From: Bacteroidaceae bacterium
Lineage (GTDB): Bacteria > Bacteroidota > Bacteroidia > Bacteroidales > Bacteroidaceae
Direction of reading: 5' to 3'
Assembly (NCBI GenBank): GCA_017536695.1
Contig: JAFXGX010000008.1
Span: 1-54,643, forward strand
Length of the DNA stretch: 54,643 nt
Shown here: positions 1-9,336 of the stretch, one piece after another
Layout: each line of letters starts with the position of its first letter
Numbering within the stretch: the first letter of the stretch is position 1
Program-made: the position numbers and the translations under genes
The notes under the pieces: generated by a model
Seen by the model: the letters and a program-made list of their open reading frames with translations, nothing else
The model's database searches: none
Told to the model about the DNA's origin: nothing

Positions 1-1
1 C

Positions 2-3000
2 CATACTATGTATATACAGACCGAACAATATGCTGTATCCAAAGCAATTGCACATAGTTTCATAAAAGTACCACAAACAGAATCTATCGGTGCTTTGACC
101 TGCCTTATATTTATTGATGATAAACTTTATCTAAAAGAAAATATAGAACCACAGGCAGGAATCTTAAACCTTGATATAGATGTGGAATCATTATCACAAG
201 GTGTACACACATTACAAACGCTTGTTGTCACACCAACAGGTGCCGCCACTAAAATAAGCAACCATTTCTTTATACGTTCTACAACTGACAACGAAATGGC
301 AAACCTTAAATGTTTCTACAATGTTGACGGTGATGACAATTATATTCAAGCAGGAACATACAGTTATGGTACATACCACTTTGATGTTGATGTCTCTTCA
401 TTTGATAACGGCATACATCAACTGAATTATATGTTAGTAGGCGATAACGGAGTGAGTTCCGAGGCACGTACATCGTTTTTTGTAAAGACACCGGTCGGCG
501 GCAATGGAATTATGCAATATGAGTATTGGCTCAATGATAATGACAGAGCCAAAATCGTGAAAAGGCTGCAAGAACGTACCGACCCGCTCAAGCTGATAAC
601 ACTGCTGCCTGTGGAGAGTGTACCTATACGCTCATCACAATTCCATTTTGAGGTGAAGGGTAATAAACCTATGATTTATGCGAAGAACACGCTTAATATG
701 AGATTCTTCGATGTAAGTACAAGGTTTACCGACTTCTCGCGTGAATACATTGACTACAATGTGTCGCAGGAGGTAACAGATATTACACCTATTGCGCGCG
801 ATGAAAAGAGCAAGACCTTTGAAGCGCCTGGCGAAAACGAAATCAAGTGGTTCAGTATTGAAGCACAAGATGGTGACACATTGGCCTTCAGAAGCAGCCA
901 GGCTACATCTATGCAGCTATTTTCACCAACAGGCAAAGAGATGTTCACCGCAAAAGGTGCTGAATCGACACAAATTAGAGGTTGCCACACTTGGGAGAAC
1001 GGAACACATTATATTGCTGTCCACGATGTAACGGGAACAAAGCAGAACATAACACTGGATATCCTGCACATGGACAAGTATGATATTGTAGACCAGGACA
1101 TCAGAGTTGTTGGTGATGCCGGGGCAAGTACTATCACATACAAGGGCAACGGATTCAAGTCTCTATGCGAGGTAAGATTCATTAATGCGCAGAATGACAC
1201 TATAGTTGCTGAATATATCGAACGTACAAGCGATGCCGAGGTTGGTGTTATCGCCGATTTCAACACAGCCGCACACGGTGATTATGATGCATTCTTCATA
1301 TTCAGCGGCTACGAATACAAGACTGTTAAAAACAGTGTTACTGTTGAAGAAGCTACTGAAATAAACCTGGAGACAGAGGTAAAATTTGCAAGTTCTTTCT
1401 TGCGTGGAACAGCGAACACATATAACATTAATATTACCAATACAGGCAATATGACTGCATATTATGTTCCTTTGGAAATAAAATTGATAACAGGTTCAAT
1501 TGATAATATTACTGATATAAAATTTTGCGACGAACTAAAATCAATAAATCACATTGACAATTTCGAGTTTATTGATTTCTGTGATGATGAAGAAAAACAA
1601 GCAGTACTTGATGTTATCAATTCGGCTAGTAATATCTCTCAATTCATAGTACTAAGAGATTGTATTAGTAAAAAAGATTATGGACTAGCTAACTTTTTAG
1701 TATCAATACCACCAAGAAGCACAAAAGGATTTAGTGTCACTATAAATAATTCAGAAACAATTGAATTATATGCTTACACAAGTCGTTATTGGTTTCCGGT
1801 CAGCGGAAAAAATATACTTCAAAAAAGTAGTAGCAGAATTAATAGAGAAACAATGTGTTGCTATAAAGATAGAATACAGTGTATTGCTGATATTGTCGGA
1901 TATGTACCACGTTTACCAGGCGGTTGTGTTATAGACTTTGCAATGACAGGATTAAATACGGCATATGATGTATGGTGCTCTAATGGAAATAATGTTTCAG
2001 AACGATGGAACAATTATTTAGAGAACAACAAAAGTAGTCTTACAAGAACTTTAATACAAAATGCTGTAAGCTGTGTTATTGGACACTTCTCAAATCAATT
2101 GAAAAAACTTAAAGAAGATAGAGAATTAGCCAGGAAACTTGGCAGTCAATCAGAAATAGACCGTATAACATCAGAAATAATGGCTTGTAGAAAGGCTGAA
2201 ACAAGTGCTATAAGAACCATATACGAAGGTGTTTCTGCTATAATTACTGGGAGTGATTGCTATACCGCATTTACAGAAAAGAAACCAAACTGCCCACCTA
2301 ACCCCGGTGGCGGCGGTGGAAAGTCGGAACCTGTAAACTCATTCGACCCCAATGACATTGTAGGATTCACAGCCGAAAGTGGCAGCAAGCATGTTCCGAA
2401 TGACTTTGAAAATACATACTACACAATACGTTGCGAGAATGACCCAGAGTTTGCGACAGCATCGGCTCATACAGTGGTAGTGTGCGATACCCTTGACGGA
2501 AGCAAACTCAACCTTTCTACATTTGCAGCACGTAGCGTGAAGATTGGTGACAAGGTTATGGAACTCAACGGCGAAAAGTCGTTTGTAAAAACATTGGATT
2601 TGCGTACCGAAATTGATGTTATAGCCGAGGTTACACTTGACTACAACGAACAGAGCGGTATTGCACAATGGACCATAAAGTCGCTCGACCCTATGACTAT
2701 GGAACCTACTGATGACCCGATGCAGGGTGTGTTACCAATAAACAACAACGGTAACGGCGAGGCTGAGTTCTGTTTTGACATTGAACTGAAAGCAGGACTT
2801 GCCCATGGCGAAAAGATTGACAACGTGGCTTCAATTGTATTTGACAGCGAAAATGCCATACGTACTCCCGTATGGACCAACATCATTGACAACACTAAGC
2901 CGGCATCGGCAATAACAGGAATTGAAGAGGTAAGCGACTCAACAATACTTGTCAACTGGGAAGGAAGTGATGAAGGTTCGGGCATATACAGGTACCAGCT

Positions 3001-3427
3001 TTATGTCCAGCCGGGCCAAGATGCAGAATGGAAACCTCTGCTTGGCGACACGTTGAGGACATCGTGCAAACTGCGTTATTCACGTGATGTAAACTTTGGA
3101 TTCTGCGTGCTGGCTACCGACTCTGCCGGTAACGTTGAGGCTAAGGAAATGACACGCGAATTCGAATTCAGCCGAAGCTTTATTCCTGGCGATGCCGACA
3201 AGAGCGGTAATGTGGACATCCTTGATATCAATGCTACATTGAACCATATCCTTGGCAATGAAAGCACGGGGTGTGACATGATGCAAATGGATTCAAACAG
3301 TGATGGCGAAATTGACCTGCTCGATATCAACACTACTCTTGATATTATTCTCAATGGCAGTGCAGCCAACTCCAACTACAGGAGAAGGACAAATGTCATA
3401 AGAATAGTGAATAGTCCAACACTTTAG
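2..3427 (+). CDS. Large secreted surface protein with C-terminal dockerin-like repeats (5' partial)
   Basis: The frame is open to the window edge and the first visible Met (position 8) is not followed by a signal peptide, so the gene probably starts upstream. About 1,139 residues are visible. Residues 1-450 are beta-rich with repeated extracellular modules. Residues about 455-760 are an AT-rich, Cys-containing stretch ending in PNPGGGGGK. Residues about 775-960 start SFDPNDIVGF and match a module I recall from large Bacteroidales secreted proteins. An Fn3-like segment follows (about 970-1055). The C-terminus has two calcium-loop repeats, GDADKSGNVDILDINATL and MDSNSDGEIDLLDINTTL, typical of type I dockerins. 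A cell-surface role is inferred; substrate and partner are unknown. The next gene may encode a matching cohesin-like domain. Confidence 0.8.
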   Translation, partial: HTMYIQTEQYAVSKAIAHSFIKVPQTESIGALTCLIFIDDKLYLKENIEPQAGILNLDIDVESLSQGVHTLQTLVVTPTGAATKISNHFFIRSTTDNEMANLKCFYNVDGDDNYIQAGTYSYGTYHFDVDVSSFDNGIHQLNYMLVGDNGVSSEARTSFFVKTPVGGNGIMQYEYWLNDNDRAKIVKRLQERTDPLKLITLLPVESVPIRSSQFHFEVKGNKPMIYAKNTLNMRFFDVSTRFTDFSREYIDYNVSQEVTDITPIARDEKSKTFEAPGENEIKWFSIEAQDGDTLAFRSSQATSMQLFSPTGKEMFTAKGAESTQIRGCHTWENGTHYIAVHDVTGTKQNITLDILHMDKYDIVDQDIRVVGDAGASTITYKGNGFKSLCEVRFINAQNDTIVAEYIERTSDAEVGVIADFNTAAHGDYDAFFIFSGYEYKTVKNSVTVEEATEINLETEVKFASSFLRGTANTYNINITNTGNMTAYYVPLEIKLITGSIDNITDIKFCDELKSINHIDNFEFIDFCDDEEKQAVLDVINSASNISQFIVLRDCISKKDYGLANFLVSIPPRSTKGFSVTINNSETIELYAYTSRYWFPVSGKNILQKSSSRINRETMCCYKDRIQCIADIVGYVPRLPGGCVIDFAMTGLNTAYDVWCSNGNNVSERWNNYLENNKSSLTRTLIQNAVSCVIGHFSNQLKKLKEDRELARKLGSQSEIDRITSEIMACRKAETSAIRTIYEGVSAIITGSDCYTAFTEKKPNCPPNPGGGGGKSEPVNSFDPNDIVGFTAESGSKHVPNDFENTYYTIRCENDPEFATASAHTVVVCDTLDGSKLNLSTFAARSVKIGDKVMELNGEKSFVKTLDLRTEIDVIAEVTLDYNEQSGIAQWTIKSLDPMTMEPTDDPMQGVLPINNNGNGEAEFCFDIELKAGLAHGEKIDNVASIVFDSENAIRTPVWTNIIDNTKPASAITGIEEVSDSTILVNWEGSDEGSGIYRYQLYVQPGQDAEWKPLLGDTLRTSCKLRYSRDVNFGFCVLATDSAGNVEAKEMTREFEFSRSFIPGDADKSGNVDILDINATLNHILGNESTGCDMMQMDSNSDGEIDLLDINTTLDIILNGSAANSNYRRRTNVIRIVNSPTL

Positions 3428-3483
3428 TTTAATAGAGGCTTGCCCGGATGGTTAGCATCCGGCAGCCTCATAAATATTTTTTT

Positions 3484-4575
3484 ATGAACAAGACAATAAG
3501 ACTTATAACAATAATTACTCTTTTACTGGTTACAAATGCAAAAGCACAGGAAATTGCGACACTCACGGTTAGTGATTTCGAGATTACAGTAGGAGAAAAT
3601 AATACTATTACAATTGAAAGCGATATTGCACTGAATGACTATTGCAGTTTCCAGTTCGACCTGCTTTTACCCGAAGGGATAACAATACCATACAATATGA
3701 ACCCTGATGAAGAGGAAGAACAGTTCGGATATTTTGACAGTGAGGCAGAAGAGTGGATTCCTGCAATTGAAAGTGGAATTACAAAAAGCAGCCACACACT
3801 TGCATGCAGCAAAATAGATGGCGGTTACCGCTTTGTATGTTATCACCCTAAATTCACATATTTCAAGTCGGGAAGCAAGAATGTACTTACAATCATACTG
3901 CAAGCCGACAATGAAGCTGTGAATGGTGTTTATCGCCCCACATTAGGAGGAACAATGTTCATAGCCAACAAAGACGAACATTTTACGCCCGAAGTGAATG
4001 CCGGCACGGCAATTGTAAAAGGGAGTGACAAGAGTATAACATTTGAATTTACTATGAGCGATGCAATATGGGGAACACTTATGTTACCATTTGATGCAAA
4101 TGTACCGGCAGGCATTGTTGCATACAGCTGTACCGGTGTTGATGGTAATTCTGTAATTCTTAATGAAAGCAGTACGATATATGCCAATACACCATATCTG
4201 CTTAACGGAATTCCTGGAACATACAGTTTTACCGGAATTCCAAATGCAGAAAAGAACGAGTACAGTAGTGGTTGCATGAATGGAGTACATTCGGCAACAA
4301 CCATATATAGCGGATATGTATTGCAGGAGAACGATGGTATAGTGGCTTTCTACAGAGTCAACGAGAATAAACCGATAGAAGTTCCTGCAGGACACTGTTA
4401 TATAAACGTAACAGGAGATGCAATGTATATAAGAATTGACCGTACAACAGGAATCAATGAAATGGATTACAATACCGAAGGTTCAGAGATTTATTACATT
4501 AACGGAATAAATGTTGAATCAACAGAGAACAACAGGATTTACATCATTAACAATAAGAAGAAATATATAAAGTAA
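3484..4575 (+). CDS. Secreted protein with cohesin-like N-terminal domain and short Bacteroidales C-terminal tail
   Basis: I place the start at the ATG at 3484 because MNKTIRLITIITLLLVTNAKA is then a clean signal peptide ending AKA-QE; an in-frame ATG at 3448 gives a poor leader. Residues about 23-180 are a beta-sandwich-like stretch (SFQFDLLLPEGI, then NVLTIILQADN) resembling cohesin or carbohydrate-binding folds. The C-terminus (TGINEMDY, then IYYINGINVES and IYIINNKKKYIK) has the Y-x-x-x-G...I-Y-I-I-x-x-K-K pattern often seen at the end of exported Bacteroidales proteins. It lies 56 bp after the dockerin-bearing gene on the same strand, so the two are probably co-transcribed. The cohesin assignment is by shape only. 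Confidence 0.75.
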   Translation: MNKTIRLITIITLLLVTNAKAQEIATLTVSDFEITVGENNTITIESDIALNDYCSFQFDLLLPEGITIPYNMNPDEEEEQFGYFDSEAEEWIPAIESGITKSSHTLACSKIDGGYRFVCYHPKFTYFKSGSKNVLTIILQADNEAVNGVYRPTLGGTMFIANKDEHFTPEVNAGTAIVKGSDKSITFEFTMSDAIWGTLMLPFDANVPAGIVAYSCTGVDGNSVILNESSTIYANTPYLLNGIPGTYSFTGIPNAEKNEYSSGCMNGVHSATTIYSGYVLQENDGIVAFYRVNENKPIEVPAGHCYINVTGDAMYIRIDRTTGINEMDYNTEGSEIYYINGINVESTENNRIYIINNKKKYIK

Positions 4576-4577
4576 TT

Positions 4578-4736
4578 ATGAAAAAAGAGTATAATTTTCC
4601 AATATGTGAAGTTATTGAAATAGACAGCTTGAACTGTATAGCAAGTTCACAGCCTGAACTCAATGATAATGATGCTGATAATAATAAGCCGGTTCTTAGC
4701 CCCAAAAGAGGCGAATGGGGAAATTTATGGAAGTAA
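4578..4736 (+). CDS. 52-residue peptide of the MKK-Y-x-x-P family, unknown function
   Basis: A short frame begins two bases after the stop of the upstream gene and ends just before a strong terminator, so it is the last cistron of this operon. The peptide starts MKKEYNFPICEVIEIDSLN, continues CIASSQPELNDNDADNN, and ends SPKRGEWGNLWK. The layout (basic N-terminus with an aromatic and Pro, an I-A-S-S segment, an acidic middle, an aromatic/Trp end) matches small Bacteroidales peptides that I recall following secreted-protein genes. There is no signal peptide or membrane segment. Function is unknown. Coding is supported by family resemblance and tight spacing. Confidence 0.65.
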   Translation: MKKEYNFPICEVIEIDSLNCIASSQPELNDNDADNNKPVLSPKRGEWGNLWK

Positions 4737-4743
4737 TATAAAC

Positions 4744-4775
4744 AAAAAATGCTCTTCGGATGAAGAGCATTTTTT
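4744..4775. terminator. Bidirectional intrinsic terminator
   Basis: A perfect 14-bp stem (AAAAAATGCTCTTC) with a GGAT loop, flanked by A and T runs. It can stop the plus-strand operon ending at 4736 and the minus-strand tRNA whose 3' end is at 4777. Confidence 0.9.
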
Positions 4776-4776
4776 G

Positions 4777-4850
4777 TAGCGAGACCCGGGATTGAACCGG
4801 GGACCTCATGATTATGAATCATGCGCTCTAACCAGCTGAGCTATCTCGCC
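4777..4850 (-). tRNA. tRNA-Met (CAT anticodon)
   Basis: On the minus strand the sequence folds as a standard cloverleaf. The acceptor stem is GGCGAGA/TCTCGCT, the D arm GCTC...GAGC, the anticodon stem CATGA/TCATG with loop TTCATAA (anticodon CAT), and the T arm contains GGTTCAATCC. The discriminator base is A and the CCA end is not encoded. The anticodon stem resembles an elongator tRNA-Met, but an Ile2 tRNA with lysidine-modified CAT cannot be excluded by eye. Confidence 0.95.
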
Positions 4851-4867
4851 ATTGCATTTTTGCGGTG

Positions 4868-4899
4868 CAAAGATATGTCTATAATTTCAAACAGACAAA
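4868..4899 (-). promoter_or_regulatory. Promoter of the tRNA gene
   Basis: On the minus strand: TTTG (4899-4896), a 20-bp spacer, then TATCTTTG (4875-4868), an exact fit to the Bacteroidetes -33/-7 consensus. The -7 element ends 17 bp before the tRNA 5' end. Confidence 0.75.
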
Positions 4900-5088
4900 T
4901 TTTTTTAATGTTTTTCGCAAAAAAACTTATCCTTAAACCATTTATTGTCACTTTTTATTGAGCAGAAAAGCATGTTCGCACGAACCGAACATCATTTTTG
5001 TACGAATACCAGATACACAGGAATGATATATTTCAATTTGAAAAAAAAGTCAATTTTGCATAATATATTCAATATTTCATAAACAATA

Positions 5089-5120
5089 ATTGCAAAAATA
5101 AATTTTAATTTATATCTTGC
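5089..5120 (+). promoter_or_regulatory. Candidate promoter of the START-like gene
   Basis: ATTGC at 5089-5093 and TATCTTGC at 5113-5120 are 20 bp apart, close to the Bacteroidetes consensus, 51 bp before the start codon. The rest of the 4900-5171 gap is AT-rich with no other feature seen. Confidence 0.45.
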
Positions 5121-5171
5121 ACCTGAGATACAAAGAGTTACACACTTATAGTAAACTGTTTTTTAAAGATA

Positions 5172-5552
5172 ATGGGTAAAGAGAAAATCTACATTGAATA
5201 TCCTATGAAGGGAAGTGCATCAATGATATGGAAATACATTGGTACATCTGCCGGGCTTTCGCCATGGTTTGCCGACAGGGTTGAGAATTTTGACAAGACT
5301 TTCAATTTCTATTGGGGAAAGACCGAACATAGGGTAGCACATCTCATTGCGCAGCGTAATGGTGTGTATGTCAAGTTCCGCTGGGATGATGAGAACCAGA
5401 ACACCTACTTCGAAATGAGGATTGCCTACAACGAACTGACACGTGAGCATACTCTCGAGGTCACTGACTTTGCCGACAAGAATGAGGTTGATGACCAGAA
5501 GGACCTTTGGGATTCTCAGATTGAGAATCTGAGACGCCAGTCGGGAATGTAG
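5172..5552 (+). CDS. START-like (SRPBCC / AHSA1-type) domain protein
   Basis: A 126-residue single-domain protein. The start MGKEKIYIEYPMKGS, the GLSPWFAD helix segment and a C-terminal helix (DDQKDLWDSQIENLRRQSG) match small Bacteroidetes proteins of the helix-grip START-like fold. Such proteins may bind a hydrophobic ligand; none is known here. No signal peptide or membrane segment is seen, so it should be cytoplasmic. It appears monocistronic with its own promoter and is followed by a 280-bp leader of the lptF/lptG operon. Confidence 0.75.
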   Translation: MGKEKIYIEYPMKGSASMIWKYIGTSAGLSPWFADRVENFDKTFNFYWGKTEHRVAHLIAQRNGVYVKFRWDDENQNTYFEMRIAYNELTREHTLEVTDFADKNEVDDQKDLWDSQIENLRRQSGM

Positions 5553-5719
5553 TCCCAATGATTATCAATGCGCATAATTCAATATTGTAAAACACATACG
5601 TCAATTGTGTTTCGTGTAACTTTGCCCGAAAATCAATGATAACAGTCCGTTTTTGAGTTATTTTAATAAAATTAAAATAGTTTCTCTATCTGTAGGGAGT
5701 AAAATCACTTATTTTATAC

Positions 5720-5772
5720 TAACTTTGTACAGAAAAGCATTCTCTTGCATTTTGAGAGCATGTTTTTCTGTA
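5720..5772 (+). promoter_or_regulatory. -7 element followed by leader hairpin upstream of lptF/lptG
   Basis: TAACTTTG at 5720-5727 fits the Bacteroidetes -7 element, though no clear -33 TTTG lies at the right distance. An imperfect hairpin follows directly: TACAGAAAA...CTC at 5728-5744 pairs with 5754-5772 (loop TTGCATTTT). A second TAACTTTG is at 5617-5624. The hairpin would lie at or just after the transcription start. Confidence 0.4.
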
Positions 5773-5834
5773 TAATTTTTGTAAATGACTACTGTCGGCG
5801 CATATAACGGCGTCAGTGGAACCGTTTACAGGAA

Positions 5835-7778
5835 ATGTTTGTTAGCCCGCGGTATATGAGATTTCTTGACCACTTCAAAATAAAGAAGCTTGATCTTTTC
5901 ATAATAAAGACCTTTGCCACAAACCTTGTGGGAACCTTCTTTATTTGCCTGTTTATCTTCATAATGCAGTTATTGTGGAGATGGATTGATGACTTCGTTG
6001 ATAAAGGTCTCGACTTTACTGTACTTGCCAAATTCTTCATGCTTGGCTCAATCACTCTTGTATCCCAAGCACTCCCTCTTGCAATACTCCTGGCATCACT
6101 GATGACATTCGGTAACTTCGGCGAGAAGCTCGAGCTGCTTGCCATGAAGGCTGCCGGTATACCTTTGTTCAGGATAATGACACCGCTGATAATATGCTGT
6201 ACCATATTGGGCGGCGTATCATTCTATTTCCAGAATGTGGTGAGCCCCTATGCCCAGATGCAGCTATACACGCTGATGTACTCAATCAAGCAGACATCGC
6301 CTGAAAGCGAGATACCCGAGAAGACATTCTATGACAGGCTCGAGGGGTATAATATTTATGTGGGAGAGAAAGACAAGGAGACCGGTGTTCTGTACGATGT
6401 TGTCATATATGATGTATCGGGAGGTTTCGAGAACACAAACATCCTGCTTGCCGACTCGGCTACCATTACAAGCAGTGCCGATGAAAGGAATATGATACTC
6501 AGCATGCACTCGGGAGAGCAGTTCTCAAACCTTCAGGAACAGAGCATACAGAAGAAGAACGTACCTTATCGTCGCGAGACTTTCAGGCAGAAGGATGTAG
6601 TCATTGAGGTTGAAGGCGGGTTCGAGATGAAGGATGCATCCATAATGAAATCCAATGCCGACAGCAAGAACATAAAGGAGCTTGAGGTTTCGATAGATAC
6701 TCTTTCAATGCAGAGTGACAGCATAGCCGACAGCAATTGGGTAAACCTAAAACGCACTACATACAACGTAAATACCAAGTTGAACAAAGAAGACTCGGTA
6801 AGGATGCAGAAAAACAACCTGTTCAGCATCAATGCCGACAGCGTCTACAACATGGCGACCAAAAAATCGAAGCTCGCATGGAAGAAATCCCAACTCAACA
6901 GAGTAAAACAGCTGAAGGTAGACTACGAGATAAAACATAATATTCTGCATGCACGCGAGAAGAACCTGAACAAGCACAAGATATCGTGGTGGAACAAGTT
7001 TACACTGTCGGTAGGCTGTCTCATATTCTTCTTTATCGGAGCACCGCTGGGAGCAATTGTAAGAAAGGGAGGATTGGGTTACCCTGTGCTCATATCGGTA
7101 GCCACATTCATCCTCTACTACATTTTCAACACATCGGGCTACAAGATGTCGCGTGAGGGAGAATGGCACATATGGTTCGGAGCATGGCTCAGCACCATGG
7201 TCCTTGCACCGCTGGGAGCATTCTTCACACTGCAGTCGAACAAGGATTCCGAGATTTTCAACAGCGATTCGGTGAACAAATTCTTCAGGATGCTCTTCGC
7301 TATTCCCGAAAAGAGAGTGGTTACACTCAAGGAGGTTGTTATTGATGACCCCGACTATAGAAAGTCGGTAAACATTCTTTCCGAACTCCATAACGAGGCG
7401 CGGGAGTACAGAAAGAAAAACAGGCTAAAGAGAATACCTTCAATTAAAAGTGTATTCTTCAAAGAGGATGACCACACCCTTGACAATTTCAATGAAAAGA
7501 TGGAAGCACTCATCGAGGAGATGGGAAACAGCAAGAACAGAAAGGTCATCATTATGCTCAACGGATTCCCCATACTGTCGCCTCACGCAACCGTTTCACC
7601 ATTCAAGAAAAGGTGGCTCAATATACTCTCCGTTATTATATTCCCAATAGGAATAATCATATACATGAGAGCTGTCAAATTCCGCCGCAGGCTTGTGAAG
7701 GACCTTGTAAAGATTGAAAAGATTACAAAACAGACAATAGATACAATAAAGAAGGAAAAACTTATAGAAACTATATAA
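5835..7778 (+). CDS. LptF/LptG family lipopolysaccharide-export permease
   Basis: 647 residues, YjgP/YjgQ family. The N-terminal part has membrane helices (residues about 30-55, 70-100, 110-135); the C-terminal part has more (about 390-465 and near 590-605). A large periplasmic, partly coiled region lies between. In Gram-negative bacteria LptF and LptG form the inner-membrane LptB2FG complex that extracts LPS. Bacteroidales proteins of this family are longer than the Proteobacterial ones (about 360 residues), as here. The start could also be the ATG at 5856, giving [15 protein letters not shown]. It lies 7 bp upstream of ribBA, an arrangement I recall as common in the order. Confidence 0.85.
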   Translation: MFVSPRYMRFLDHFKIKKLDLFIIKTFATNLVGTFFICLFIFIMQLLWRWIDDFVDKGLDFTVLAKFFMLGSITLVSQALPLAILLASLMTFGNFGEKLELLAMKAAGIPLFRIMTPLIICCTILGGVSFYFQNVVSPYAQMQLYTLMYSIKQTSPESEIPEKTFYDRLEGYNIYVGEKDKETGVLYDVVIYDVSGGFENTNILLADSATITSSADERNMILSMHSGEQFSNLQEQSIQKKNVPYRRETFRQKDVVIEVEGGFEMKDASIMKSNADSKNIKELEVSIDTLSMQSDSIADSNWVNLKRTTYNVNTKLNKEDSVRMQKNNLFSINADSVYNMATKKSKLAWKKSQLNRVKQLKVDYEIKHNILHAREKNLNKHKISWWNKFTLSVGCLIFFFIGAPLGAIVRKGGLGYPVLISVATFILYYIFNTSGYKMSREGEWHIWFGAWLSTMVLAPLGAFFTLQSNKDSEIFNSDSVNKFFRMLFAIPEKRVVTLKEVVIDDPDYRKSVNILSELHNEAREYRKKNRLKRIPSIKSVFFKEDDHTLDNFNEKMEALIEEMGNSKNRKVIIMLNGFPILSPHATVSPFKKRWLNILSVIIFPIGIIIYMRAVKFRRRLVKDLVKIEKITKQTIDTIKKEKLIETI

Positions 7779-7785
7779 ACATAAT

Positions 7786-9000
7786 ATGGATAATTTCAAA
7801 TTAAATAGTATAGAAGAGGCTCTCGATGATTTCAGAGAGGGTAAATTTGTTATCGTGGTAGATGATGAAGACCGCGAGAATGAGGGTGACTTCATCATCG
7901 CAGCCGAGAAGATTACGCCGGAGGCTGTCAACTTTATGCTGAAGAACGGACGCGGAGTACTATGCGCACCTATCACGCTGTCACGTTGCAAGGAGCTGGA
8001 ACTCGACCCGCAGGTAAGTTCAAACACCAGCCTTCTCGGTACACCGTTCACAGTTACTATTGACAAGGTAGAAGGTTGCACCACTGGTGTATCTACAGCC
8101 GACCGCGCCGCTACCATAAAGGCACTTGCCGACCCTGCAAGCAAACCCGAGACTTTCGCACGTCCGGGACATATAAACCCCTTGTATGCTCAAGACAACG
8201 GAGTACTTCGCCGTGCCGGACACACCGAGGCCAGCATTGACCTCGCACGTCTGTCGGGCCTCTACCCTGCCGCTGCACTCATAGAGATAATGAATGAGGA
8301 CGGCACCATGGCACGTATGCCACAACTTGTAGAGATAGCAAAGAAACATAACCTGAAGATTATATCAATAAAGGACCTCATTGAATACCGACTGAAGCAG
8401 GAATCACTTGTTGAAAAGGGTGAAGAGGTAGACATGCCTACAGCTCATGGACATTTCCGTCTTATCCCGTTCCGCCAGAAATCGAACGGACTAGAGCATA
8501 TAGCACTTATCAAGGGAGAGTGGAAAGAGGATGAACCCATTCTTGTACGTGTACACTCATCGTGCATGACAGGCGATATTTTCGGTTCACAACGCTGCGA
8601 CTGCGGTGCACAGCTTCACGAAGCAATGGAACTCATAGACAAGGCCGGAAAGGGTGTAATTGTATACCTGAACCAGGAGGGACGCGGCATTGGACTCATG
8701 AACAAGATGCGCGCATACAAGCTCCAGGAGGAGGGTATGGACACAGTCGATGCCAACCTATGTCTTGGTTTCAAGGCCGATGAGAGAGATTACGGTGTAG
8801 GAGCGGAGATTCTGCGTCAGGTAGGTGTACACAAGATGCGCCTAATTACAAATAACCCTGTAAAACGTATTGGGCTCGAGAGCTACGGACTTACCATTAC
8901 CGAGAATGTGGGTATTGAGATTGCGCCTAACAGCCATAACTCACGCTATCTGCACACCAAAGCAGAGCGCATGGGACATACGTTGCACTTTGAAAACTGA
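7786..9000 (+). CDS. ribBA: Bifunctional DHBP synthase / GTP cyclohydrolase II
   Basis: 404 residues with both riboflavin entry enzymes. Residues 1-205 are 3,4-dihydroxy-2-butanone-4-phosphate synthase, with the acidic [11 protein letters not shown] loop and [14 protein letters not shown]. Residues about 210-404 are GTP cyclohydrolase II, with the zinc motif [14 protein letters not shown], the GRGIGL turn and [15 protein letters not shown]. It makes the two precursors of riboflavin from ribulose-5-phosphate and GTP in the cytoplasm. It starts 8 bp after lptF/lptG and is probably in the same transcript. No FMN riboswitch was seen upstream. Confidence 0.97.
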   Translation: MDNFKLNSIEEALDDFREGKFVIVVDDEDRENEGDFIIAAEKITPEAVNFMLKNGRGVLCAPITLSRCKELELDPQVSSNTSLLGTPFTVTIDKVEGCTTGVSTADRAATIKALADPASKPETFARPGHINPLYAQDNGVLRRAGHTEASIDLARLSGLYPAAALIEIMNEDGTMARMPQLVEIAKKHNLKIISIKDLIEYRLKQESLVEKGEEVDMPTAHGHFRLIPFRQKSNGLEHIALIKGEWKEDEPILVRVHSSCMTGDIFGSQRCDCGAQLHEAMELIDKAGKGVIVYLNQEGRGIGLMNKMRAYKLQEEGMDTVDANLCLGFKADERDYGVGAEILRQVGVHKMRLITNNPVKRIGLESYGLTITENVGIEIAPNSHNSRYLHTKAERMGHTLHFEN

Positions 9001-9027
9001 GCCGAAGGCGAAGTTTCGATATCACTT

Positions 9028-9080
9028 GCAGCGATAGGTCACGTGAAGCACCGCACTCGTGGCGCCGCGTGGGGCGCGAA
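9028..9080. repeat. Structured dispersed repeat (GCAGCGAT..GGTCACG type)
   Basis: GCAGCGATAGGTCACGTGAA, then GTGGCGCCGCGTGGGGCGCG, matches a second copy near 52961-53012 with small changes. Both can fold because the GGTCACG arm pairs with CGTGGG. No frame fits. Confidence 0.55.
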
Positions 9081-9155
9081 AAGCAAGGGATGTCAAAACG
9101 GAAAGGAGAAAACTGAACCTAAGGCGCAGCGAAGCATCCCATAAAAAAGTGAGCT

Positions 9156-9235
9156 TGTCATCCCGACAGAGCACAGCGACGAGGGATCTAAAAAACCGCA
9201 AATGATATAGATTCTTCGCTTTGCTCAGAATGACA
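9156..9235. repeat. Hairpin-forming dispersed repeat
   Basis: The left arm TGTCATCCCGACAGAGC continues through GACGAGGGATCT. After about 20 bp, the inverted arm AGATTCTTCGCTTTGCTCAG ends in AATGACA. Related units lie at 24170, 49053 and 53171. An isolated arm (GATGTCATGCTGGAGCGCAG) follows at about 9260. The gap 9001-9336 holds only these repeats. Confidence 0.7.
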
Positions 9236-9336
9236 ATTATATGAAAAGTACAATACTTTGGATGTCATGCTGGAGCGCAGCGAAACATCTGAAAAAAAGA
9301 AGAATATAACTAACTACAAAATAAGAAACTTCTAAA

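Noticed and set aside
7786-7786. FMN riboswitch upstream of ribBA
   Set aside because: Only 7 bp separate it from the preceding gene and no riboswitch motif is seen in the operon leader.
9034-9049. CACGTGAA in the repeat, resembling the core of parS
   Set aside because: Only 12 of 16 positions match and the second copy of the repeat lacks it.
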